DNA from: Excoecaria cochinchinensis | Lineage: Eukaryota; Streptophyta; Magnoliopsida; Malpighiales; Euphorbiaceae | Direction: 5' to 3' | NCBI GenBank assembly: GCA_947683425.1 | Contig: CANTUQ010000160.1 | Span: 1,693,501-1,757,500 of the forward strand | Length of the DNA stretch: 64,000 nt | In this document: positions 49,845 through 61,459 of the stretch, piece by piece | Layout: every line of letters starts with the position of its first letter | How positions within the stretch are numbered: position 1 is the first letter of the stretch | The notes under the pieces: generated by a model | Seen by the model: the letters and a program-made list of their open reading frames with translations, nothing else | The model's database searches: none | Told to the model about the DNA's origin: nothing | Translations under genes and position numbers: made by a program

Positions 49845-49895
49845 GTTGCTATCAATTTTGGGGAGACTAGTGCACTGGTGTCTAGATGAGCCAAA
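49845..49895 (-). promoter_or_regulatory. T2 polypurine-tract region
   Basis: Minus strand: CACCAGTGCACTAGTCTCCC then AAAATTGATAGCAAC and the LTR. It matches the T1 box at 7868-7919, but the G run itself is decayed. Confidence 0.6.
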
Positions 49896-49929
49896 ATTTA
49901 GAGTGAAGGAAAAAGGCGGGTACTTGAGG

Positions 49930-50470
49930 CTACCACATTCGTGTTGTGTTGATGGAGTCATGATAGGTTTGACTAATGCCAGCTTGTTAACATGTTACAT
50001 CACTCTTTTGGTGATTAATTAACGTCATCTTGGTGGCATGTTACATTCCCATTGAATTGATGTCGGATGTGCCTCTTGGATGGCAGTTGAGTGTTCCCTG
50101 AAGAACTGTTGCCCCCTTAAGGACGATTGGTTGAGTTTTCCCTGAATACTTGAAGGATATTTGGCTGTTCCCTAAAAAACTGTTGCCCCCTGAAGGACTG
50201 TTGAGAACAATTAGATGTCTGGTTGAAGTTGGTCAGAGTTACGAATGGCGATTATCATCGATGAGTCATTATATGGACTACAAATTGTGACTTTCACCCT
50301 TAAGTCATTATGCAGACTGAAAGTGGTGTGGCTTGTGATTATCATTGATGCATCATTATATAGACTACAAATTGTGGCTTTCACCCTTGAGTTGTTATGC
50401 AGATTGAAGGTGGTATGGCTTATGTGACTTTCACCCTTGGGTCGTTATACAGACCGTTGGAGTGTAATTC
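49930..50470 (-). repeat. Tandem repeats before the T2 polypurine tract
   Basis: An 87-bp repeat (GATTATCAT at 50250 and 50337, with TTTCACCCTT and CAGACTGAAAG/CAGATTGAAGG) has a partial third copy at 50425-50456. A 73-bp repeat (GTTCCCT at 50093 and 50166, ACTGTTGCCCCC) lies next to it. Position equals the T1 repeat array; sequence does not. Confidence 0.7.
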
Positions 50471-50758
50471 CTGTGAATTCAAAGACTTTTGTTAGTCTGC
50501 TGTATGAACTGGACTTTGTCAAAGCATAGATTTGTTTTTTATTTACTTCATTTTTTTTCTTTCATTTTCTTCATCATTTTTCATTTATTATTTCTTTTGT
50601 TATTATTTTCTTTTCATTTTCTTGTTTCATATGCTTTCAAAGCAAAATAAGATTTTAATAAGACAAAAATAGGGCAAGCATAAAAAATAACTAAGTCTGT
50701 GAAGTTTGTACATAAAACCAAAAGGTAAATGTATGCATATACAAATCTCCCTAAAATA
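50471..50758. other. Non-coding spacer in T2
   Basis: T-rich 3' flank of the T2 gene; nothing else recognised. Confidence 0.4.
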
Positions 50759-51653
50759 CGAACTACAAAGGAGAATTTAGACCTCTACCTGTCCCTCTGC
50801 AAATAGGCGCACATAAGTTCCCAAGAATCTCATGAGCTCGGTGATGCCCCTCTCTAAGTCCCTGATAGCCTGTGTATGCTCCGACGCCTACTGTCTAGAG
50901 CGGTCCCTTGCCCATCTGAAGTGAGTATCCATCTCCTCTCTCAGGTCCCTCACTGCACCTAACACACCTGGGATAGTGCCCTCAAGCATCTCGACTCGCA
51001 GCCTCACAGTGGCAATTGACTCATCAACTTGTTGTAGAGCCTCATCAATCCTCTGGGTGGCTGTAGCCTGGGAAGTTCTCATGGTCTTTCTTCACTGCTC
51101 AATACTTTCTCCCTATCTTCTTAGATGTTCTCCCTGCCGAGTCACTACCTCATCTAGCACCCTGAACCTCTCCTCCTAACACTTGTTTAGCATAGCTATG
51201 ACGGTAGTCACAGTAGCTATAATCTCCTGGTGGATGTTCGGGTGTCTGCCTATGCGAGCTCTCCTTGGGACTTAGGTAGAGGTGGATCTATAGAAGTGGA
51301 TGCACCTGGGTGACCAGGTCGACCATAGGGGTGGAACCTCCTATCCTCTTGATGCTCAAAGTGTTGGACTCACAGTAGTGGAGGAGTGCAGCTCTAGCCC
51401 TGCTGCGATGCTGGAGTGTGAAGTAGCTTATATATATCTATGTCAAACTCCATCCCCTTGGGTGTGTGGGGCTGCTCCTCCTCGTGCTAGGGCTAGTGCG
51501 CTGCTGCTTCTCTGGCTGGAGGTCCTCTGCTTTAGGTGGGAGAGCAGGGAGGAGAAAGAACTGACATGTCTCTGCGATCGTGAGCAACCGGTAATCTCCA
51601 GGGAATCCTGATACCTAGGCGACCATTCCTATAGCCTGAGATAAGGCCAACTC
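50759..51653 (-). pseudogene. T2 sense gene, 3' part (coiled-coil tail)
   Basis: Minus strand: RFHPYG-type motif with the following Gly-Ala-Ser-Thr-Ser (near 51300-51340), homologous to T1 6095-6150, then an open coiled-coil stretch (QRIDEALQQVDESIATVRLR, 51082-50888) ending near a TAG about 50887. Stops in the middle part make it a relic. The 5' part resumes at 61460 beyond element F. Function unknown. Confidence 0.55.
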
Positions 51654-54278
51654 TGTAACACCCCCTACTCATATGTAGGCGATCCCATCCGATAAGGAGT
51701 GAGATGCTGTATGGGTAAAGGTGCCACCATGCAGAAACAGGATAAACATACATTCATACATAAACATACATACCGAAATACAGGGTAGATAAAATTTTAC
51801 AGAACCATTCATGACAGAAGCTGATCATGCATTAATATAACGAAAAACATTACATTACTGTTTGATCAACCCAAAGGTACAAAAGATAATTACATATCCA
51901 AAAATATACATATACGTATGCGGAAGCTATTACAAAACTAACATAAGGGAGTTTTATACAAAAAGAATCATCTAAGACTACAAAAGATTAAGTCCTACAC
52001 TAAACTCTACTGCGTTCGCTTGACTGTGGCGACTCTCCCAAGGCAAAGCTCCTTCCACACCTGCATGGGTAAACACACCGTGCTAAGCGATAAACGCTAA
52101 GTGGGGAAACACAAATATGAGAGGGACGGCCATTCACAATGGTCGTCAAGCATAACGCATACAAATGGCATAATCAGAAATACACATTAGATACAAATAT
52201 GAACGTACGAACATATAGAATCATACATTTGATATGATATAACCGCATTCATATAATCTCATCATTGGACACATTCAGATAATACATTCTCATAATTATC
52301 CAAAACAGTTCAAGTAATTAAGCACCTGCTGACTCGAGGTAATGGACAACGAGTGAACGGATAGTACTTTACGGGTACGAACCGATTACTGACAGTACCT
52401 TACGGGTACGAATCCCAAACCATTATACTTTTTCATTTACAAAACATTTTATTAAAGGGACCTTAAACAAGATCCAAACACATAAAGGGTTCGCGAGGAA
52501 CCAAACGGGGACCTGATCGGGGTCCAAACTGAACTGAGGCTGTAGCTATAAGACTCTATTAGGAATGCCTAACTATCCACTAAATTGACTCTAGCAGGTT
52601 ATGCATAATCCATTCAATTCATTCCATAAGAACCCAAAATCATATATATACATATTTACATACATATAGGCATATTTGTATCATGGATTCGCATTCGTAT
52701 AATTCATAAGCTAGCAGATATAAAACTTATAGTCACCAAAAGAAACAGGAGTTCAAAACCACACACACACACCAAGGGAAAACTCATTCAGCATAACAGG
52801 GCTGTCACGCTCGCGACGTCTTTCGCGCTCGCGACAGAGACCCTAGTCTCTTCACTGCGCGCTTGCGACGGACTTTGCAATCGCGGGGAGGAGGGAAAAG
52901 CCGGACTCTGTCTCGCTCACGACTCTGTCGTGATCGCGATAGGGAGTCTAAACATCACTATCGCGAGCTCGCGATAGATCGCGTGCGCGCAACAGCACAG
53001 GCCAGCATTGTGCTCTGTCGCGATCACGACACTGTCGCACTCGCGACAAAGAGCACACAGCAGCTTTTGCTATCGCAAGCTCGCGACAGCATAGCCTAAG
53101 ATCGCCGGTCTCTGTCGTGCTCGAGACAGTGTCGCGATCGCGACGGAGTCGTGATTTCCAGAATCTACAGAATTCTGCAGATCTCTTCCTCTCCCAAAAC
53201 TCACACACAAATCACATCCAATGGCCTCTTACCTCAAATCTAGCCACCCATCACCATTAATACCCATAATATAACATTTATCATCAAGTAATTTCACACC
53301 AAACATCAATTCAAACTCACAACCCCAAAAATCATCAAAACCTATAAATTTGCAGCAAAACCACATCAATCCTCACAATCACTACAATAATCCCATGCTC
53401 ATGCAAAATTACCTTTCCCAAACAAAAACCCATAACATACTTGCCATAACAAGAGCATATCACAACCTAATTTCCAAAAATCATTAAGAACACATACATG
53501 AACATATTTACATACAAAAACAGGAAATTTCCCAAACCTTGTATCCTTTGCTCCTAATGCTTAGATCCACTAGGTCCTGCCTTCTCTTTACCCTTCGGTC
53601 CACAAGGAGGCTCAACTAAGCATCAAACCATCAAAGCACGCAACTCAAAACCCTAACTTCAAACCCAAAACCAGAAAAATGCAAGGAAGAAGAAGCAGAA
53701 GAAGAAGAAGAAGAAGAAGAAGAAGAACTTGGACTACACAAGGGAGATGCATAAACTTACCAAGGAAAAAGCAAGGAGATGATTAATTTCCACCACTTGA
53801 GGCTTGAATCCAAGCTAGGGCACCACAATGAAGGAGAAGAGGAAGAAGAGATAGGAAGAGAAGAGAGAACAGGATTGAGGGAGCAAAAATTCTACTTTCC
53901 CTTTCTCTTTCCTCTTTTTTAATCCTTCCTTCCCCGCTCTTGCCAAGTGTCCTCATCCTAATGGTGGAATTCAATCACTCACACCCAACAAACATACATC
54001 ATGGACACACAATGAACACCCTACTAAAACACACCCTACCATGGTATGACCAACCACACATAATGCAACTCCCACTAGGTGCACCCTACTATGGTATGAA
54101 TGCCCACACATAACATAACCCACTAATGCATATCCTACTATGATATGCTCATGCACACACTATCACAACCCATAAAACATGCAGTATACCCAAAATGCCC
54201 TTACGATCATGCCAAACACATACTAATTCATGCACACTCACAAGGCTCATTCTTCTAGGGGCCAAACGAGGTGTGACA
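51654..54278 (-). repeat. 3' LTR of element F
   Basis: TGTAACACCCC...GGTGTGACA, 2625 bp, about 129 bp longer than the 5' LTR. The excess comes mainly from extra palindrome units (52955-53045) and a longer (GAA)n tract (53692-53726). Confidence 0.92.
52803..53150. repeat. GC palindrome array in F 3' LTR
   Basis: It includes a perfect 20-mer, CTATCGCGAGCTCGCGATAG (52958-52977), the perfect GTCGCGATCGCGAC near 53130, and repeated CTCTGTCGCG/CGCGACAGAG arms. The 5' LTR copy (60108-60350) is shorter. Confidence 0.9.
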
Positions 54279-57200
54279 ACTCTCCCCTACTAACAAGAAT
54301 TTCATCCTCGAAATTCCCACCTGAACTGAACAGATGCGGGTACTGAATTCTCATCGAATCCTCTGGCTCCCAAGTTGCTTCCTCAACCCCATGGTGACTC
54401 CATAACACTTTAACTAGCGGAACCTTCTTGCTTCTCAGCTGTCTCACTTCTCGGGCTAGAATAGCTCTTGGTTCTATCATACGAAAAATCAGGCTGAACT
54501 TGCACCTCTTGCATTGATAGAACATGCGACGGATCCGACCGGTACCGACGAAGCATCGAAACATGAAACACATCATGCAACTTCGATAATTCCGTTGGCA
54601 AAGCCAATCTATAAGCCACCGGGCCAACTCTAGCCAAAACCTCATACGGTCCAATGAAGCGAGGACTAAGCTTCCCCTTCTTTCCAAACCGAAGCACTTT
54701 CCTCCAAGGCGACACTTTAAGGAAAACCTTGTCCCCGGCTTCAAACTGCACATCTTTCCTCTTTAGGTTGGCATAAGACTTTTGTTGATCCTTAGCTGCT
54801 TTCAAATTTCGCTGCACAACTCTGATCTTTTCCTCTGTATCCCTAACCAAATCTGGCCCAATCACTGATCGCTCGGATAGCTCGGTCCAACAAATCGGAG
54901 TCCTACACTGCCAACCATATAAAGCTTCGTACGGTGCCATACCGATGCTCGATTGATAACTGTTATTGTAGGCAAACTCCACAAGCGACACATATCTGTC
55001 CCAACTACCTGGAAAGTCCAAGACACAAGCTCTTAGCATATCTTCCAAAATCTGTATAACTCGCTCGGACTGACCATCTGTCTGAGGATGGAATGCTGTA
55101 CTGAAATTCAACTTGATACCCAAAGCTCTTTGCAACTTTTTCCAAAACTTAGATGTGAACCTTGGGTCCCGATCTGAAACTATGGACAACGGTATTCCAT
55201 GCAACCGAACCACCTCATCCACATAGATACTGGCCAACCTGTCCATCGAATAACCCACTCTCACTGGCAAGAAGTGAGCTGACTTCGTAAGCCGATCTAC
55301 TATTACCCATACTGAGTCATGCTTCTTCTGAGTCAAAGGCAACCCGAAAATAAAATCCATGGCGATGTCATCCCACTTCCACTCGGGAACGGATAGAGGC
55401 GTGAGCAATCCCGAAGGGAATTGATGCTCAGCCTTTACCTGCTGACATGTCAGGCACTTGGACACAAAATCCACTATGTGTCTTTTCATACCGGACCACC
55501 AATAGAACTGTTTCATGTCCCTGTACATCTTCTCACTACCAGGATGCATAGTAAAAACTGTACTATGCGCCTCTTCCAAAAGCTGTCTTCTTAACTCCTC
55601 ATCCTTCGATACACACAAACGGTTTCCAAACAGAAGAACCCCATCCTGAACTGAGAACTCTGACTGCTTGCCCAAACTAACTTCTTGTACAATCCGCTGA
55701 AGCCTCTCATCATTCTTCTGAGCATCAACAATTTTCTGTCTCAAGGTAGGCTTCACTCTCAACTGAGCCATCAAAGCTCCATCTGAACCAAATCTCCATC
55801 TAAACCGCCTCAGAAATAAAGCAAAAACTGACTTTCGACTCAAAGCATCCGCGACTACATTGGCCTTACCCGGATGGTAATCCACAATGCAGTCATAATC
55901 CTTAAACAACTCGAGCCAACGACGCTGTCTCATATTCAACTCCTTCTATGTGAGGAGGTACTTTAAACTCTTGTGATCCGTAAATATCCTACATCTCTCC
56001 CCATACAGATAATGGCGCCAAATCTTCAAAGCAATGATCATAGCTGCCAACTCTAGATCATGAGTCGGGCAGTTCCTTTCATGCGGTTTCAACTGCCGAG
56101 AACCATAAGCCACTACTTTACCTTCCTGCATCAAAACATAACCAAGACCAACGCCCGAAGCATCACTATACATAACAAACTCCTTACCCGAGATGGGTTG
56201 AGTCAGTATAGGAGCTTCAACTAGCAACTTCTTCCACTGCTCAAAACAAGTCTGACATCTGTCTGACCACTCAAACCTAACTCCTTTCCTCAATAACCTG
56301 GTCATCGGAGCGGCAATCACTGAGAAACCTTTAACAAACCGACGGTAATGACCCTCCAAACCGAGGAAACTCCACACTTCCTAAACGTTCGTAGGCGCCT
56401 TCTAATCCACTATCGCCTCAATCTTGGTTGGATCCACTTGGATACCCTTAGCTGAAACTAGATGACCCAAAAATGATACTTCTCGAAGCCAGAAATCACA
56501 CTTGCTAAGTTTAGCAAATAGCCGATGCTCTCTCAAAACTTGCAAAACTAATCGAAGATGCTCCTCGTGCTCATTCTCATCCTTGGAATACACCAAGATA
56601 TCGTCTATAAACACCACCATAAACCGGTCTAAGTATGGCCTAAACACTCTGTTCATCAAATCCATGAATGTCGCTGGAGCATTAGTCAAACCAAACGGCA
56701 TCACAAGGAACTCATAGTGGCCATACCGAGTCCGGAATGCAGTCTTAACCACATCCTCATCCTTAACCCGAAGCTGATAATACCCCGACCGAAGATCTAT
56801 CTTGGAAAACACACCTGCACCCCGAAGCTGATCGAACAAATCCTCGACTCTAGGCAGCGGATACTTATTCTTCACTATAACCTTATTGATCTGCCTGTAG
56901 TTGATACACATCCTCAAGGATCCATCCTTTTTCTTAACAAACAAAACCGGAGCTCCCCAAGGAGATATGCTGGGTCGAATAAACCCCTTATCCAATAGCT
57001 CTTGTAGTTGAGTTTTGAGTTCCCTTAACTCTACAGGAGCCATCCGATAAGGTGCTTTCGATACAGGCGTGGTACCCAGCATAATCTCTATGGATAACTC
57101 AACTTCTCTCTCCGGAGCCAACCCAAGCAAATCACTCGAAAAAATATCACTAAACTCCCGTACCACAGGGATATCTTCGATCCTAACTTGATCCCTCTTG

Positions 57201-57688
57201 GAATCCAAAACCACAGCTAGGAAAGCCTCACAACCTTTCCTAATAAACCTCTTGGCTTGCATCACTGAGATCACATTATTCACAGAACTAGAGCCCAAAC
57301 CTCTTATAAACACTGGAAATCTGTTTCTATCCCAAAGCACAAAGGTCTTCCTGTGGCAATCAACCACAACCCGATGCTTACCCAACCAGTCCATACCCAA
57401 AATCAGATCAAACTCTTTGAAAGGCAACTCTATCAAGTCCACAGGAAACTCAACCCCCTCAACCAATAGGGAACAACTCCTAAAAACTCTACTCACATTG
57501 ACACTATGCTCTAATGGATTGGTCACACATATCTCATAGTCTAACTGATCTACCACATGCAACTTTTCAATAATCTTATCCGTGCACAAATATGAGTGTG
57601 TGGAACCAGGGTCTATTAGAGCATACAATTCAGTGTCATGGAGTAGGAACTTGCCAGCAATAACATCAGGGGCATCCTGCTCCTCTCT
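54247..57688 (-). pseudogene. pol: Element F pol: protease to chromodomain
   Basis: Protease (IDPGSTHSYLC, near 57615) and RT run in one open frame to 56402. RT has FSKIDLRSGY and an intact FIDDILVYS (near 56600); the nearby MCIDYR motif reads MCINYR. Two TAG codons (56399 and about 56382) and another at about 55943 interrupt RT/RNase H; relatives have TGG or CAG there. RNase H (HDLELAAMIIALK) is followed by an open integrase frame (55939-54410): MHPGSEKMY, CLTCQQ, WDDIAMDF, SDRDPRFTS, DGQSERVIQ. A 2-nt deletion near 54475 shifts into the chromodomain frame (SKKVPLVKVLW, HHGVEEATW). The end runs through the polypurine tract and 32 nt into the LTR to a TGA at 54247. Confidence 0.93.
54279..54293 (-). 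promoter_or_regulatory. Polypurine tract of element F
   Basis: Minus strand TTAGTAGGGGAGAGT directly before the LTR, inside the pol frame. Confidence 0.82.
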
Positions 57689-58846
57689 AGCTTTCACAGT
57701 ATAAGCTCTGGCTGCGACTAGTGGAGGACGCTCAGCTGTTTCTGAAATAGTTCCATCTCTAGGTCGACCACCTAGACCTCTACCTTGGCCCCTACCACGG
57801 GCAGCCTGCGTAGCATTTGATCCAACTCTGCTAGCCCCTCTCTGTGGTCCTGAATCCTCACTCAACTATGGACAATTAGCCAAATGGTGCTCGGTGCTCC
57901 CACATCTAAAACACCCACCAGTGAGCCGCCTACACTGACCCCGGTGAGCCTTACTGCAGTGCGAACAAATAGGTATAGCATCAGATCTATCACCCCTGCC
58001 AGAACCAGACACAGCTGCCGAACCCTGCCTTCTTCCCCTCGTGGCTGAACCGGATGATGACTGATCTTGCGGATCCCTTGCTCTCTTACCTAAAGACGAA
58101 GAAGAAGAACCACCCCGAGATGGATTCCTTCTCAGAGCTCTCTCTCTCAACACTGACTCCGACCTTTTAGCCCTCAACGCAGCATCTGCAATCTGATAGT
58201 AGCTCACCCCTGGCATGCTCATCAAGGAGATCAAAGCTACCCTTAAGGACTCATTCAACCCGGCCTCAAAATGCTTGCATCAGAAATCATCTGTCATGAC
58301 CCCTCGCGGAGCATATCGGGACAACCGATTAAACTCTTTCTCATAATTCAAAACCGACATACCCCTTTGCTTCAAACTCAGAAACTGTGCCCATCTCACA
58401 TCCTTGTAAGTCTGAGTTACGTACTTATTCCTGAATTCCTCAACAAAGAAGTCCCACAAAATAGGATCAGGCATCTGAGGTTGTCTGCACACCAGCTCCC
58501 ACCATTCATACGCTGACCCTTGAAGCAAGGCCACAGCATATTCTGCTTGTAGATCCGGAGGACACCTAACTTCTCTTAAAGCCCTCTTCACCTTATCTAG
58601 CCACCTCTCCGCTAACTCTGATTTATCCAACCCTGTTCCATAAAAGTCTTCGGTCCCAGCTTTTCTTAAGTTCTCCATGGGAGGACTGGGGGCAACCACT
58701 CTCTCCAAGACCCTCGCCATGTCCTGTGATAGCCTGAACATGGCTTCAAAAGGCATGGCAGCGACCTCGGGCTGGACCCTAGTAGCTTGAGCATTCACAC
58801 TTTCAGCGGACTCCTCAAGCGATCCACGAGCAGAATTAGAAGCCAT
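57689..58846 (-). pseudogene. gag: Element F gag
   Basis: The ATG at 58846 gives MASNSARGSLEE. Core motifs are GSAYEWWELVCRQPQ and RWAQFLSLKQR. A TGA at about 58277 (CGA in element A) and a TAG at about 57866 are the only interruptions. Two zinc knuckles, CSHCSKAHRGQC and CFRCGSTEHHLANC, lie at about 57870-57960 and are complete. A Gly/Arg-rich tail leads into protease without a frame change. Confidence 0.92.
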
Positions 58847-58946
58847 CTAAGCAAACAAGGAAAACTGCATCAGCCAACACAACCCTAGACATATACGCAT
58901 CTATACATAGCATCACGTTAACAACACCCAAAAATGCCTAAACCAT

Positions 58947-58958
58947 GCTCTGATACCA
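58947..58958 (-). promoter_or_regulatory. Primer binding site of element F
   Basis: Minus strand TGGTATCAGAGC, initiator-Met type, 5 bp inside the LTR border. Confidence 0.9.
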
Positions 58959-58963
58959 CAACT

Positions 58964-61459
58964 TGTAACACCCCCTACTCATACGTAGGCAATCCCATCC
59001 GATAAGGAGTGAGATGCCGTATGGGTAAAGGTGCCACCACGCAGAAACAGGATAAACATACATTCATACATAAATATACATACCGAAATACAGGGTAGAT
59101 AAAATTTTACAGAACCATTCATGACAGAAGCTGATCATGCATTAATATAATGGAAAACATTACATTACTGTTTGATCAACCCAAAGGTACAAAAGATAAT
59201 TACATATCCAAAAATATACATATACGTATGCGAAAGCTATTACAAAAATAACATAAGGGAGTTTTATACAAAAAGAATCATCTAAGACTACAAAAGATCA
59301 AGTCCTACACTAAACTCTGCTGTGTTGGCTTGACTGCGGCGACTCTCCCAAGGCAAAGCTCCTTCCGCATGCACGGGTAAACACACCGTGCTAAGCGATA
59401 AACGCTTAGTGGGGAAACGCACATATGAGAGGGACGGCCATTCACAATGCTCGTCAAGCATAACGCATACAAATGGCATAATCAGAAATACACATTAGAT
59501 ACAAATATGAACGTATGAACATATAGAATCATACATTTGATATGATATAACCGCATTCATATAATCTCATCATTGGACACATTCAGATAATACATTCTCA
59601 TAATTATCCAAAACAGTTCAAGTAATTAAGCACCTGCTGACTCGAGGTAGTGGATAACGAGTGAACGGACAGTACTTTACGGGTACGAACCGATTATTGA
59701 CAGTACCTTACGAGTACGAATCGCAAACCATTATACTTTTCATTTACAAAACATTTTATTAAAGGGACCTTAAACAAGATCCAAACACATAAAGGGTTCG
59801 TGAGGAACCAAACGGGGACCTGATCGGGGTCCAAACTGAACTGAGGCTGCAGCTATAAGACTCTATTAGGCATGCCTAACTATCCACTAAATTGACTCTA
59901 GCAGGTTATTCATAATCCATTCAATTCATTCCATAAGAACCCAAAATCATATATATACATATTTACATACATATAGGCATATTCATATCATGGATTCACA
60001 TTCGTATAATTCATAAGCTAGCAGATATAAAACTTATAGTCACCAAAAGAAACTGGAATTCAAAACCACACACACACACCAAGGGAAAACTCATTCAGCA
60101 TAACAAGGCTGTCGCGCTTGCGACAAAGACCATAGTCTCTTCGCTGCGCGCACGCGACAGACTTCGCGATCGCGGGGAGGAGGGAAAAGCCAGACTCTAT
60201 CGCGATCGCGACAGGGAGTCTAAACATCGCCATCGTGGGCTTGTGACACCGTCGCGCTTGCGACAGAGAGCACACAATAACTTTTCCTATCGCAAGCTCA
60301 TGACAGCACAGCCCAAGATCGCTGGTCTCTATCGCGCTCGCGACAGAGTCATGATTTCCAGAATCTGCATAATTCTGCAGATCTCTTCCTCTCTCAAAAC
60401 TCACACACAAACACACAAATCACATCCAATGGCCTCTTACCTCAAATCCAGCCACCCATCACCATTAATGTCCATAATATAACATTTATCATCAAGTAAT
60501 TTCACACCAAACATCAATTCAAACTCACAATCCCAAAATCATCAAAACCCATAAATTTGTAGCAAAACCACATCAATCCTCACAATCACTACAATAATCC
60601 CATGCTCATGCAAAATTACCTTTCCCAAACAAAAACCCATAACATACTTGCCATAATATGAGCATATCATAACGCAATTTCCAAAAATCATCAAGAACAC
60701 ATACATGAACATATTTACATACAAAAATAGGAAATTTCCCAAACCTTGTATCCTTTGCTCCTAATGCTTAGATCCACTAGGTCCCGCCTTCTCTTTACCC
60801 TTTGGTTCACGAGGAGGCTCAACTAAGCATCAAACCATCAAAGCACACAACTCAAAACCCTAACTTCAAACCCAAAACCAGAAAAATGCAAGGAAGAAGA
60901 AGAAGAACTTGGACTACACAAGGGAGATGCATAAACTTACCAAGGAAAAAGCAAGGAGATGATTAATTTCCACCACTTGAGGCTTGAATCCAAGCTAGGG
61001 CACCACAATGAAGGAGAAGAGGAAGAAGAGATAGGAAGAGAAGAGAGAACGGGATTGAGGGAGCAAAACTTCTGCATTCCCTTTCTCTTTCCTCTTCTTT
61101 AATCCTTTCTTCCCCCCCTCTTGCCAAGTGTCCTCATCCTAATGGTGGAATTCAATCACTCACACCCAATAAACATACATCATGGACACACAATAAACAC
61201 CCTACTAAAACACACCCTACCATGGTATGAGCAACCACACATAATGCAACTCCCACTAGGTACACCCTACTATGGTATGAATGCCCACACATAACATAAC
61301 CCACTAATGCATATCCTATTATGATCTGCTCACGCACACACTATCACAACCCATAAAACATGCAGTATACCCAAAATGCCCTTATGATTATACCAAACAC
61401 ATACTAATTCATGCACACTCACAAGGCTCATTCTTCTAGGGGGCAAACGGGGTATGACA
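58964..61459 (-). repeat. 5' LTR of element F
   Basis: TGTAACACCCC...GGGGTATGACA, 2496 bp. It has the intact hairpin CTAAGCG/CGCTTAG (59389-59407) and GTACC-TTACG-(A/G)GTAC (about 59701-59715). The palindrome array is at 60108-60350. Confidence 0.92.

Larger units (their letters stand above)
51654..61459 (-). mobile_element. F: complete Tekay-type chromovirus, least decayed in the window
   Basis: LTRs at 51654-54278 and 58964-61459. Flanks AACTC (51649-51653) and AACTA (61460-61464) match at 4 of 5. Inserted inside the T2 sense gene. Coding regions are interrupted mainly by single nonsense codons plus one 2-bp deletion near the chromodomain. Confidence 0.92.
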
